A DNA stretch of 47,857 nucleotides from Methylomonas rosea (GTDB taxonomy: Bacteria; Pseudomonadota; Gammaproteobacteria; Methylococcales; Methylomonadaceae), in NCBI RefSeq assembly GCF_024505055.1, contig NZ_JANIBL010000037.1:1-47857 (forward strand). The letters run 5' to 3'. The position numbers and the translations under genes are program-made. Each line of letters opens with the position of its first letter. Positions within the stretch are counted from its first letter, which is position 1. The notes beneath the pieces are model-generated. The model was not told the origin of the DNA. It did no database searches and worked only from the letters and a program-made list of their open reading frames with translations. Of the stretch, positions 7,072-15,476 are shown piece after piece.

Positions 7072-8044
7072 CATGCCTCGCGCACAGACAGTCACTCGGC
7101 AACGCGGTCTGGCGCTGGTGATCGTGATTTGGATCTTAACGCTGCTGAGCCTGATGGCCGGCAGTTTTGCACTGAGTATGCGCCGGGAAAGCAGCGTCGC
7201 CGGCGCACTGAAAAACAATGCCCAAGCGCAGGCCCTGGCGGAAACCGGTTTAAGCATTGCCCAGTTCATGTTGCAACAAGCCGATCCCGACCAACGCTGG
7301 CACGCGGATGGCAGCGTCTATCGGATACCGGGCAACGATAGCGAAATTCGTATCAGAATCCTCGCCGAATCCGGCAAAGTCGATATCAACGCCGCCGAGG
7401 AACCCTTGCTAAAGGCCTTGATTCATTCGGTAAGCGACGATGAAAAACTACAGCAGAACTTACTGGACGCCCTGCTGGATTGGCGGGATGCCGACGATGA
7501 ACCGCGACCGCAAGGCGCCGAAAAAAAACAATATCGGCAGGCTGGACTGGCTTATCAGCCCAGCAATCAGCCTTTTCAATCCCTGGAAGAATTGCAATTG
7601 GTGCTGGGTTTTAATGCCGACATTTTCGAGCAGCTGCAACCGTGGATTACCATTTATTCCGGACAAGCGGAATTAAATACGCGGCTCGCTCCGCCGGAGT
7701 TGCTGCAAATGGTTGGTGACAGCCTCAAGGAACAGAATATCCATGATGTATACTTGGACAAACGTTTGTCTGAATCGGCTACTGCGGATGATAACAATAC
7801 CGAGCAGATCGATCCGGCATTGGCGGATGAAGAGCAAACGTATACTATTATGGTGCAAACCCTGTTGGAAGATCAGGCGACGGCCGCTATCGAAGCAGTG
7901 GTAAGAATCCAGAACCAAGACCCCAGCCAAGCGCCCTACCAAATCCTGGATTGGAAACAAGGTCAGCAAGTATTGGCCTTATTCGACTCGGCAAAGGAAT
8001 CCCAGCTAATTACCGTTCAAGATGAATTTACAAACGAGCATTGA
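7064..8044 (+). CDS. gspK: Minor pseudopilin GspK
   Basis: GspK caps the pseudopilus tip and is the largest pseudopilin; this one is 326 residues. The prepilin-like motif RQRG|LALVIVIWILTLLSLMAGSF lacks Glu at +5, as is normal for GspK. The SAM-like helical domain includes AESGKVDINAAEEPLLKALI and LLDWRDADDEPR. I use the ATG at 7064; a second ATG at 7073 is nearly equivalent, and a longer frame from 7019 would place too long a leader before the motif. It overlaps gspL by 23 nt. Confidence 0.92.
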   Translation: MTSMPRAQTVTRQRGLALVIVIWILTLLSLMAGSFALSMRRESSVAGALKNNAQAQALAETGLSIAQFMLQQADPDQRWHADGSVYRIPGNDSEIRIRILAESGKVDINAAEEPLLKALIHSVSDDEKLQQNLLDALLDWRDADDEPRPQGAEKKQYRQAGLAYQPSNQPFQSLEELQLVLGFNADIFEQLQPWITIYSGQAELNTRLAPPELLQMVGDSLKEQNIHDVYLDKRLSESATADDNNTEQIDPALADEEQTYTIMVQTLLEDQATAAIEAVVRIQNQDPSQAPYQILDWKQGQQVLALFDSAKESQLITVQDEFTNEH

Positions 8045-9194
8045 TTTCGATCTGAAACGTTTCTTCCAGTGGTGGGGACGGGAATTGGCGTTTTTGGTAC
8101 CGAATCGTCTCAGATCCTTGCTGACAGACAGCAGCGGTGCACTTGTATTCAGCGCCGCCGACGCTGATTTTCAAATCAATTTTTACCGCGAGGCCGAACA
8201 GCGAACCCCCATGACCTGGCGGTTGGACAGTAACATCGCAGATAGCTATCAAACTTTAAAAGCCCAAAATCCGGACTTTGAAAAAGCCGAATGTATCTTG
8301 CGCCTGGACCCTACACAGGCACTAAAAAAGATCGTCTATTTACCCTCTGCCGCGCAAGAAAATCTGCAACAAGTCGTCGGCTTTGAATTAGACCGTTATA
8401 CGCCGTTCAAGGCCGAGCAGGTCTATTTTGCCGCAATCCCGCTCGGCAAAACCGAGCATGGTCAAATTGAAGTATTGCTGGTATTTACGCCCAAATCCTT
8501 GCTGGATGAGCAACTAGGCAAACTCCAGGCTTTAGGGATACAGCCGGTGCGCGTGGATTATTGCCACGCCAGCACCGTCTGCCCTACCGATGCGCCTGCC
8601 TACAATTTACTCCCGGAACGCTACCGGCCGCGCGGCAACGCCTTAGCCCAAGCCATGCACTGGCTGCTGAACGGCTTGCTGTTACTGTTGTTTCTGGCGG
8701 TATTGATCTGGCCGGTGTGGCAGGAAGGCCAAGCCGTCGACGTATTGAAAAATCACATAAAAACGCTGGAAAAAGAAACTCGGGTGATTGAAGAACAACA
8801 GCATGAAATCGATGCCTTACGCCAGCAAACCCAGCGTTTGATAGACATTAAAACCCAGTCTCCCGCCTTGGTAGCGGTATTGAACGAGCTTAGCACGCTG
8901 TTAAAAGACGACAGCTGGTTGACGCATTTTCAATTTGCGGACAAACGGCTGCAAATCCAGGGTCAATCGCCGGCCGCTTCTTCCTTAATCGGTTTATTGG
9001 AAAGTTCCGGATTTTTCAGTAATGTCAGTTTCGTCTCGCCATTGACCCAGGATAAAGCCACCGGGCGAGAGCGCTTTCAAATTAGTATGGATGTTAGTCC
9101 GCCACCGGCAGAGCCCGGTTCGGATACCGATGCGACGACCGCTAGCGACCCCGACCCATCTGAACCTGCGGCAAACGGAGAATCCGAGCAATGA
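8022..9194 (+). CDS. gspL: Type II secretion protein GspL (PilM/PilN-like)
   Basis: This 390-residue bitopic protein has a cytoplasmic actin-like/PilM-like N-terminal domain (residues ~1-205; IVYLPSAAQENLQQVVGFELDR and VFTPKSLLDEQ are typical). A transmembrane helix lies at ~214-233 (NGLLLLLFLAVLIWPVW), then a coiled coil (~240-285, LEKETRVIEEQQHEID) and a periplasmic ferredoxin-like PilN-type domain. In type II systems GspL links the GspE ATPase to GspM and GspF. The Asp/Pro-rich C-terminal tail (PPPAEPGSDTDATT) is an extension. It overlaps gspM by 4 nt (ATGA). Confidence 0.88.
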   Translation: MNLQTSIDFDLKRFFQWWGRELAFLVPNRLRSLLTDSSGALVFSAADADFQINFYREAEQRTPMTWRLDSNIADSYQTLKAQNPDFEKAECILRLDPTQALKKIVYLPSAAQENLQQVVGFELDRYTPFKAEQVYFAAIPLGKTEHGQIEVLLVFTPKSLLDEQLGKLQALGIQPVRVDYCHASTVCPTDAPAYNLLPERYRPRGNALAQAMHWLLNGLLLLLFLAVLIWPVWQEGQAVDVLKNHIKTLEKETRVIEEQQHEIDALRQQTQRLIDIKTQSPALVAVLNELSTLLKDDSWLTHFQFADKRLQIQGQSPAASSLIGLLESSGFFSNVSFVSPLTQDKATGRERFQISMDVSPPPAEPGSDTDATTASDPDPSEPAANGESEQ

Positions 9195-9769
9195 ATGACG
9201 CGCGTTATCAACGCTGGCTGGCGCTATCACTGCTGGGGTTTGTGTTATTTACCGTGATATTTCTGGTATTGTTGCCTTTATTCAGCAGTTGGCTGGATTA
9301 TCGCGAGCAAAAAAACGACCTGCTATTTCGTTTGCAACGTCAACAAGCTATTGTCGCCCGCCGCGACAGCGTTGCACAAAACCTGGAATCATTGAATCAG
9401 CAATACCAACAGCAAGGCTATCTGAGCGACAGCGATACTGAAGCGCTGGCCTCGGCGGAGCTGCAAAACATCGTCAAAACCGCGGTAACGGAAGCCGGCG
9501 GCCAACTGACCAGCACGCAAGGTTTACCGGGTAAGGCCGAAGAGGATTTTGTCCGCATCGCCGTCAAAGTGCGGATGAGCGGCAGCATCGAAGCATTGCG
9601 CGCGGTATTGCACAGCCTGGATACCAATATGCCCTTGTTGCTGGTCGATCAATTGGACATTTCGCCGGTACGCGGCGCGCGCAATCGCAGCACTAACAAA
9701 ATGGACCCCAGTTCGCAGTTGAATGTCAGTTTTGAAGTAATCAGTTTTATGCGAGCCAAAACCTCATGA
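9191..9769 (+). CDS. gspM: Type II secretion protein GspM (GspM-b type)
   Basis: This 192-residue protein has one N-terminal transmembrane helix (residues ~9-32), a short coiled coil (~38-75, rich in Gln and Arg) and a periplasmic ferredoxin-like domain (AELQNIVKTAVTEAGGQL, SIEALRAVLHSLD). It is the GspL partner in the assembly platform. ATGA overlaps on both sides (9191-9194 and 9766-9769) show tight coupling. Confidence 0.88.
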   Translation: MNDARYQRWLALSLLGFVLFTVIFLVLLPLFSSWLDYREQKNDLLFRLQRQQAIVARRDSVAQNLESLNQQYQQQGYLSDSDTEALASAELQNIVKTAVTEAGGQLTSTQGLPGKAEEDFVRIAVKVRMSGSIEALRAVLHSLDTNMPLLLVDQLDISPVRGARNRSTNKMDPSSQLNVSFEVISFMRAKTS

Positions 9770-10383
9770 ATCAAAAGCTGATCAGATTGCAATTAGTGGG
9801 TTGCGGCGCGCTTAGCCTGCTGTTGGCGGCGGAATGGACTTATAGTCAATTTACCTTAAAGCAATTGCAAATGCTGCTTGAGCCGCGCCCGCAAACCGAT
9901 TCCCCCGCCGAGCAACTGCCCAATATCGCCGATAGTAGCGGCTCTGCGGAAACGTACAGCGATATTGTCGATAGACCTTTGTTTGTCGAAGGCCGAAAGC
10001 CTATCGCCGAAACCAGTCCAACCGATAACTTGCAAACCCAAGATTCCGGACAAATCGACGATTGGGAATTAATCGGCGTTTACGACAAAGACAACAAGCC
10101 GACCGCCTTGTTCAGAAAACGCAACGAAGCCAAAAAGTTTTTAAAAATTACCGCAGAACAAAGCATATCCGGTTGGCTGTTGAAGCAAATACAGGCCGAC
10201 CGTGTGCTGCTTCAGCAAGCCGGCCAGGAAAAATCGGTCGTGTTGAGAAAGCCGCGTGCGCAAGTCAAGCCTCCCGTGCCCGGCAAGCCGCCAGTACCAC
10301 CCAGACTGCCGCAGCCCAACGCCGTTGCCAAACCTATAGAACCAGTACCCAATGAAAATCCCGAGAACATCAATGACAACTAA
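9766..10383 (+). CDS. GspC/GspN-like linker protein of the type II secretion system
   Basis: This 205-residue protein has an N-terminal transmembrane helix (~8-27) and a short linker. An HR-like beta domain (~62-165) follows, with YSDIVDRPLFVEGRKP, WELIGVYDKDNKPTALF and ISGWLLKQIQADRVLL. The tail is proline-rich (KPPVPGKPPVPPRLPQP). HR domains of GspC and PilP contact the secretin N0 domain, so this is the likely inner-to-outer membrane connector. It lies right before the secretin gene, as short GspC/N-type proteins do in some lineages; no PDZ domain is present. Whether to call it GspC or GspN cannot be settled here. Confidence 0.75.
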   Translation: MNQKLIRLQLVGCGALSLLLAAEWTYSQFTLKQLQMLLEPRPQTDSPAEQLPNIADSSGSAETYSDIVDRPLFVEGRKPIAETSPTDNLQTQDSGQIDDWELIGVYDKDNKPTALFRKRNEAKKFLKITAEQSISGWLLKQIQADRVLLQQAGQEKSVVLRKPRAQVKPPVPGKPPVPPRLPQPNAVAKPIEPVPNENPENINDN

Positions 10384-12643
10384 AAAAATCAACATTCCTC
10401 CAATGTTGGCGTTGGCGCTGTCCATGACCGGCTGCGAATTTATCGGCCCGCAATTGCATGAAAAACTGGCTATTGCCGATAGCAAACCGGCTCAAGAAGA
10501 CACATTGTTGATTCCGGAACTGGCTAACGATGTCAATAAAAACGCCGAAAATAGAATCACCAAAGTCGAAATGTACCCTAGCGGCGAAGCGAGTATCGCC
10601 CCGCAAGCCAGCCACCATAGCGGCGGCAAAAGTAGCGGCAAGGGCGAATACAGTTTGAACTTCGATGACGCCGATCTGGGCGAAGTGGCTAAAGTGATAC
10701 TCAGCGACATTCTGGGCCGGAACTACACCATCAGTCCGCAAGTGGTCGGCAAGGTCACCTTGCAAACCTCCAAACCGTTAAGCAAGGACGAACTGATCCC
10801 AACGCTGGATATGCTGCTGAGCTTGAATAATGCCGCACTGACCGAGCAAGGCGGCATGTATTTAATCAAGCCGTCCAACGAAGCCTTGTACAGCAGCTCG
10901 ATCAGTTCTCTGTCCGGCGCCAAAATGCCCAATGGTTATCAAGTCAGGGTAATTCCGGTAAAAAATGTCGCGGCCTCGGAATTGGCGGACATATTGAAAC
11001 CGCTGCTACCGGAAAAATCGTTGCTGCATGTCGATCCAAACCGCAATCTGATTTTGATCGCCGGTTCCGGCGCGGAAATCTCCAGGGCGCTGGATGTGGT
11101 CAATACCTTTGATGTGGACATATTGAAAGGCCGTTCCTTTGCGTTGTTTACCCCGGCTAACGTCAGCGCCGGCAAAATCATCGAAGAGCTGGAACAAATC
11201 TTCAACACTAAAAAATCCAAAGACGACGAAGCCAGCTTTTTCCGGTTTATCGAGATAGAAAGGCTTAACGCGGTATTAGCCGTCACCCATCAAGCCAATT
11301 ATTTAAAGGATATTGAAAACTGGGTATTTCGGCTGGACCGGATCAACACGGCGGCAGCCGGCGGCGTGAATGTCTACCGGGCGCAACACGTCAGCGCTAC
11401 GGATTTGGCCGATACCTTAAGCAATATTTTCGGTAGCGGCGGTTCCGGTAAATCCAGCAAGGCTTCTATCGCTTCCGGCCGCAAATCATTATCGGCCACC
11501 AATAAAAAGTCCGACAGTTCATCGAGTAGCAGTGCGGGCGGCGCAAATCGCCAGCAGGATTCGATGAGCGATAGAACGCTTAGCGACCGAACCAAAGACA
11601 AAAACAGCAGCGGTAGCGGCGCACTCGGCGGCAGCTTAAGCAGCAGCTCTAGCGGCAGCAATAACAACGACATGCCGAATGTGAAAATCATCGCCGATGA
11701 AGGCAATAACGCGCTGATTATTGTGGCGACCGCCCAGGAGTACGCGGTAATCGAACGCGTACTTAAACAACTGGATGTGCTGCCACTACAAGTAATGATC
11801 GATGCGACGATAGTGGAAGTGACGTTAAACGATGACTTGAAATACGGTTTGCAATGGTATTTCAGCCACAATAATGGCGGTACCAACCAGATAAACGGCG
11901 GCGGCAGCCAAGGCTTGGATGTGATCGATCTGACCAAGGAAACCGCAAAAGCCTTAACCACCGGCGGTTTTTCCTATGCGTTTTCCAGCGGCTCCAAGGA
12001 TATTCAAGCCGTGTTGAACGCCAGCGCTAAAAACAATAACGTAAACGTCATATCGTCACCGTCCTTGATGGTATTGAACAATCAGGAAGCCACAATAAAA
12101 GTTGGCGATTCGGTGCCGATACGCTCCTCGGTTTCCAGTAATTTAAGCAGTAATAATACTAACAACGGCATTGTGCAGACCAGCTCGATCCAAATGATCG
12201 ACACCGGTGTCAATTTATCGGTTAGACCCAGGGTTAATGCTGGGGGACTGGTGCTGATGGACATATTGCAAAGCGTGAATCAGGCTATCAAAACCACGAC
12301 CAGCGACACCATCGACTCGCCCACCATTCAAAAAAGAGAGATAGAAAGCAGTGTTGCGGTACAAAGCGGCGAAACCATCGTCCTGGGCGGTTTGATCAAG
12401 GAAAACAACGACTATTTGCGCGACGGCGTGCCGCTGCTGCACGAGATTCCATTAATCGGGCCGCTCTTCGGCGGTACGACGCGTAACAAGGACAAAACCG
12501 AACTGGTGGTGCTGCTCACCCCACGCGTGATGAAAAGTCGCCAAGATGCTCGGGATATCACCGACGAATTCAAACGGAAACTATCGGGCATCTATTATCA
12601 AAAGCCTATCGAAATCAATGTTGACGTGGAAACGGTGCAATAG
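10373..12643 (+). CDS. gspD: Type II secretion secretin GspD, probable lipoprotein
   Basis: This outer-membrane channel protein is 756 residues from the ATG at 10373; another in-frame ATG at 10352 adds 7 residues. The N-terminus has two lysines, a short hydrophobic stretch and a lipobox-like SMTGC, giving a putative lipidated Cys21. N0 starts near residue 93 (LNFDDADLGEVAKVIL) and is followed by N1-N3 repeats (RVIPVKNVAASELADILKPLL). A Ser/Gly/Asn-rich loop of about 80 residues (~353-433) interrupts N3. The secretin core (~470-720) ends in VPLLHEIPLIGPLFGG and TELVVLLTPRVM. It overlaps the upstream gene by 11 nt. No pilotin gene (gspS) is in the window. Confidence 0.95.
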   Translation: MTTKKINIPPMLALALSMTGCEFIGPQLHEKLAIADSKPAQEDTLLIPELANDVNKNAENRITKVEMYPSGEASIAPQASHHSGGKSSGKGEYSLNFDDADLGEVAKVILSDILGRNYTISPQVVGKVTLQTSKPLSKDELIPTLDMLLSLNNAALTEQGGMYLIKPSNEALYSSSISSLSGAKMPNGYQVRVIPVKNVAASELADILKPLLPEKSLLHVDPNRNLILIAGSGAEISRALDVVNTFDVDILKGRSFALFTPANVSAGKIIEELEQIFNTKKSKDDEASFFRFIEIERLNAVLAVTHQANYLKDIENWVFRLDRINTAAAGGVNVYRAQHVSATDLADTLSNIFGSGGSGKSSKASIASGRKSLSATNKKSDSSSSSSAGGANRQQDSMSDRTLSDRTKDKNSSGSGALGGSLSSSSSGSNNNDMPNVKIIADEGNNALIIVATAQEYAVIERVLKQLDVLPLQVMIDATIVEVTLNDDLKYGLQWYFSHNNGGTNQINGGGSQGLDVIDLTKETAKALTTGGFSYAFSSGSKDIQAVLNASAKNNNVNVISSPSLMVLNNQEATIKVGDSVPIRSSVSSNLSSNNTNNGIVQTSSIQMIDTGVNLSVRPRVNAGGLVLMDILQSVNQAIKTTTSDTIDSPTIQKREIESSVAVQSGETIVLGGLIKENNDYLRDGVPLLHEIPLIGPLFGGTTRNKDKTELVVLLTPRVMKSRQDARDITDEFKRKLSGIYYQKPIEINVDVETVQ

Positions 12644-12688
12644 GCCCAAGCCTGTAGCGCTTATCCGCCCAAAACCGGACGGTAAAAC

Positions 12689-13435
12689 ATGAATCCAATC
12701 TCGCCGGACAGGCTGATTTCGTTTTGGTCGATTGCCCAATTGGAAGCCAGCGTCGTGATTCTGATGAATATCGTCGGTGCGCTGTTTTTGGGCATGGTAG
12801 TGGGCTATGAACGCTCCTATCACGGCCGGGCCGCCGGCATGCGTACCTATGGACTGGTGTGCATGGCTTCTGCGGCGGTAACGGTTATCGTCGGTTACCC
12901 GCAGTTCTGGTTTGGCGGCTTATTGCCGCTCACCGCTACCGCCGATCCCACTCGTGTCATTCAGGGCATCGTGACGGGTATCGGTTTCTTGGGTGCCGGC
13001 GTGATCATGAAGGAGGGTCTGAACATCAGCGGCCTGACCACCGCCGCGTCGATTTGGGCGTCTTCGGCCATCGGTATTTTATGCGGCGCCGGGTTTTATT
13101 TTGCGGCCATTGTGTTGGCTTTAATTGCGTCGGCAACCATGATATGGGGCGGACAAATCGAAGCGGCATTGCCTTCCCGTCATGCAGTGTCGGTAATTTT
13201 ACGTTTTCAAACGGGTTATCGGCCCAATCAGGCCGACATTAACGATTTGGCAAATGCACTAGGGTATCGCCTGGCTGAAGGCTCAATTACGGTAATCAGC
13301 AACAATAAACACGAAGAGTGGCATCTGGTTTTTATTGCGACCGGTAATCATAAAATATCGATTCCTGCTATTGCTGAAAGCCTGGAACGCTGCGATTTTC
13401 TCAGCGGTTATCAAGTCGCCTTTGCGCGGAACTGA
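12689..13435 (+). CDS. MgtC/SapB family inner-membrane protein
   Basis: The 248-residue protein has an N-terminal MgtC domain with about four to five hydrophobic helices. The family motif GMVVGYERSYHGRAAGMRTYGLVCM and the segment GIVTGIGFLGAGVIMKEG are present. A C-terminal ~85-residue soluble domain (VILRFQTGYRPNQADINDLANAL onward) is ACT-like. MgtC proteins are linked to growth at low magnesium and to modulation of ATP synthase or phosphate uptake in other bacteria; the role here is inferred from family only. It lies 45 nt after gspD and could be cotranscribed with the secretion operon. Confidence 0.85.
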   Translation: MNPISPDRLISFWSIAQLEASVVILMNIVGALFLGMVVGYERSYHGRAAGMRTYGLVCMASAAVTVIVGYPQFWFGGLLPLTATADPTRVIQGIVTGIGFLGAGVIMKEGLNISGLTTAASIWASSAIGILCGAGFYFAAIVLALIASATMIWGGQIEAALPSRHAVSVILRFQTGYRPNQADINDLANALGYRLAEGSITVISNNKHEEWHLVFIATGNHKISIPAIAESLERCDFLSGYQVAFARN

Positions 13436-13441
13436 GCGTCA

Positions 13442-13474
13442 GGAAGCAGGAAATCAATGCGATGCCCTGCTTCC
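13442..13474. terminator. Candidate hairpin between convergent genes
   Basis: GGAAGCAGG (13442-13450) pairs perfectly with CCTGCTTCC (13466-13474) around a 15-nt loop. It sits between the end of the MgtC-like gene and the end of the small minus-strand gene. There is no immediate T tract on either strand (TTTT first appears ~9 nt later on the plus strand), so termination is possible but not well supported. Confidence 0.35.
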
Positions 13475-13505
13475 CTAGCCGATTTTCTTGGTCAAAATGT
13501 CCGGG

Positions 13506-13718
13506 TTATTCCAATACGTTTTTCACACACTGTCTGGCGAAAGTATTAATCGACAGCGTATCGCTTAAGTATTGATTGAATAAACCGTTAATATCAACCG
13601 GGTTGAGATAGACATAAACTCCGCAGCCGGTTAGTGCGATAAATTGCTGACTCAGCGTTTCAACGAACAGCGTGCGTGTGTTGCTGAGTTGTGTGATTTC
13701 GTTGCTTGAGGTTTTCAT
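13506..13718 (-). CDS. Small protein of unknown function (70 aa)
   Basis: A minus-strand frame starting MKTSSNEITQLSNTRTLF has a good ribosome binding site: AGGTGG sits 5 nt upstream of the ATG at 13718 when read on the minus strand. That supports this start over the GTG 9 nt further upstream. The product is soluble, with no signal peptide or membrane segment and no motif that I recognise; Cys residues occur near positions 32 and 64. It lies between an MgtC-like gene (convergent) and a glycosyltransferase (divergent). Confidence 0.5.
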   Translation of the reverse strand: MKTSSNEITQLSNTRTLFVETLSQQFIALTGCGVYVYLNPVDINGLFNQYLSDTLSINTFARQCVKNVLE

Positions 13719-13951
13719 GACACCCACCTAATTTGCTGGTTAAACCCAACAACTAAGCAGCATGATCCAAGCCAATTCATTCAGCGATTACGCTTCAATA
13801 CTCTTAACACAAACGGGAAACCGTCCAAGTACCTGAAAAATCCCACTATCTCTGCAACAAAAGGAATCCAGGCTTATTCCTTTCCTGAGTCAACGCTTGC
13901 AAGGGAACAACTTTTCCCAGGTAGCGGTGCATTGGAAACTGTGTGCTGACA

Positions 13952-13967
13952 TGGCAATTTTGTCGCA
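13952..13967 (+). promoter_or_regulatory. Candidate sigma-54 promoter 1
   Basis: TGGCAATTTTGTCGCA has the -24 GG (13953-13954) and -12 GC (13965-13966) dinucleotides at the exact spacing required by sigma-54 and the full TGGCA half. The -12 half is GTCGC rather than TTGC. It points toward the glycosyltransferase at 14253. Confidence 0.4.
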
Positions 13968-14018
13968 AAAACTGCCAGACTTGTCACAGAACCGGCATTT
14001 TCAAAGAATATTCTGAGA

Positions 14019-14034
14019 AGGCAATATAGTTGCG
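14019..14034 (+). promoter_or_regulatory. Candidate sigma-54 promoter 2
   Basis: AGGCAATATAGTTGCG contains GGCA and TTGC at the exact sigma-54 spacing (GG at 14020-14021, GC at 14032-14033). A start near 14045 would leave a leader of about 208 nt before the glycosyltransferase. Pattern matches of this strength occur by chance about once per strand in a window this size, so position and pairing with the motif at 13952 are the main support. Confidence 0.5.
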
Positions 14035-14252
14035 TGCTGAAACTGCTAAGTCTAGACTTTTATTAAGAGCGAGGACTTAGCGGCAATTTTACGGCGAAAA
14101 AATCTTACGCAATTACAGAAGTAACAATCCAAAAATGGATTTAACCGGGCAATACGAGTTTCACAGGCCCTGATCTACGAAAGCTCACTGGGACTCCACT
14201 ATTCAACGCAAAGAATTGCTTCTTGCAAAGATATAGATAAGGTAAAACTGAC

Positions 14253-15476
14253 ATGAGTCGTATCCTGTTTGCTTGGGAACTGGGCGGTAACCTAGGGCAT
14301 ATTACCCGCCAACTGCCGATAGCCCGGCAACTGCGGCAACAGGGACACCAAATCTTCTTTGTAGTCCGGGACACCGCCTTGGCTGCCCAACTGCTCACGC
14401 CAGACAGATTCGCCTACACTCAGGCACCCATTAACGTCGACAAGAAGCGGCTGCCCCATCCGGTCAATTACGCCGAAATCCTGATTGCGTCGGGCTATGC
14501 CGACCCGGCGGTTTTATTGGGTTTGGTGCAGGGCTGGCTCAGCTTAATCCAGCTGTTCAAAGCCGATCTCATGGTCGTAGACCACGCCCCCACTGCCCTG
14601 GTGACCGCCCGCCTGATCGGCTTGCCTGCCATCACTATCGGCACCGGTTTTGAAATACCGCCCGACCGTTTGCCATTGCCTTCTATTCGTCCGTGGGAAA
14701 CCATCCCGACAGAACGGCTGTTACGAGCTGAACAATACGTCCTGGAACGGCTTAATGCCCTTTCGACCGTTTTAAAGGGCGGTGCTATCGAACGCATCAC
14801 CGATGTATTCCAAGGCTCTCGCAAAGTATTGGCAACCTTTGCAGAATTAGACCATTACGGCGTACGTGAAGGCGAAAATTACCTTGGCCCCTTATTTACA
14901 GGTACCACAGGTCAGCCCGTTGACTGGCGCCTGACCGATCAACCGCATGTCTTCGCCTATTTACGGCCTGATACGCCGGGTTTTGACAACATGCTTAAAG
15001 CCCTATCAAAACTCTCGGCGGAGATCGTTGTGGTTGCGCCTGGGACCAAACCCGCTCACATTCAGGCATTTGCCAAACCTAACTTGCGCATCCTCACTCA
15101 ACCCGTCCAAACCGAACAGCTTTTTAAATTGACAGACTGTGTCGTGACCACCGGCGGTACTGGTACCGTTAGCCAATGTCTGTTGGCCGGCATCCCGCTG
15201 TTGCTCGTTCCGCAAAATGTAGAGCAATTCCTAATGAGCCTGCGCGTCGAGGCCATAGGTGCCGGCATATCGATCAGGAATAATCGTCAGGAACAAGATT
15301 TCGCCGGACTAATGGAAGACTTGTTAAAAAAATCACGTTATCGGCAATCCGCACAAGCGTTTGCCCAACAGTACGCCGGCTACACGTCCAGTGGCACCAT
15401 AGACAGTGTCATTCAGTTGATTGACAATACCTTAAAAACGCTGGCATGTAATGTCAACCCAATAGGCTCTCACTAA
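14253..15476 (+). CDS. GT1-like (UGT/MGT type, GT-B fold) glycosyltransferase
   Basis: This 407-residue cytoplasmic glycosyltransferase has two Rossmann-like halves. The N-terminal half opens with ILFAWELGGNLGHITRQLPIARQL, the acceptor-side glycine/His loop of MGT-like enzymes. The C-terminal half has TDCVVTTGGTGTVSQCLLAGIPLLLVPQNVEQ (quoted in part as TTGGTGTVSQCLLAGIP), the nucleotide-sugar binding region of family 1. No signal peptide is present. It stands alone between long intergenic regions, so the acceptor (lipid, small metabolite or glycan) cannot be deduced. A weak AAGGT precedes the ATG, and two sigma-54-like motifs lie upstream. Confidence 0.8.
   Translation: MSRILFAWELGGNLGHITRQLPIARQLRQQGHQIFFVVRDTALAAQLLTPDRFAYTQAPINVDKKRLPHPVNYAEILIASGYADPAVLLGLVQGWLSLIQLFKADLMVVDHAPTALVTARLIGLPAITIGTGFEIPPDRLPLPSIRPWETIPTERLLRAEQYVLERLNALSTVLKGGAIERITDVFQGSRKVLATFAELDHYGVREGENYLGPLFTGTTGQPVDWRLTDQPHVFAYLRPDTPGFDNMLKALSKLSAEIVVVAPGTKPAHIQAFAKPNLRILTQPVQTEQLFKLTDCVVTTGGTGTVSQCLLAGIPLLLVPQNVEQFLMSLRVEAIGAGISIRNNRQEQDFAGLMEDLLKKSRYRQSAQAFAQQYAGYTSSGTIDSVIQLIDNTLKTLACNVNPIGSH

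Larger units (their letters stand above)
13719..14252. other. Non-coding region with promoter-like motifs
   Basis: This 534-nt stretch lies between two divergently oriented genes and has no credible open reading frame. It is AT-rich and contains the two sigma-54-type motifs listed separately, plus a CTAAGTC/GACTTAG inverted pair at about 14046-14086 within the presumed leader of the glycosyltransferase transcript. I see no RNA gene in it. Confidence 0.6.

Noticed and set aside
11374..11961. 195-codon minus-strand frame opposite gspD
   Set aside because: It is an antisense shadow of the Ser/Gly-rich gspD region; its Leu/Pro/Ser bias comes from the complementary codons.
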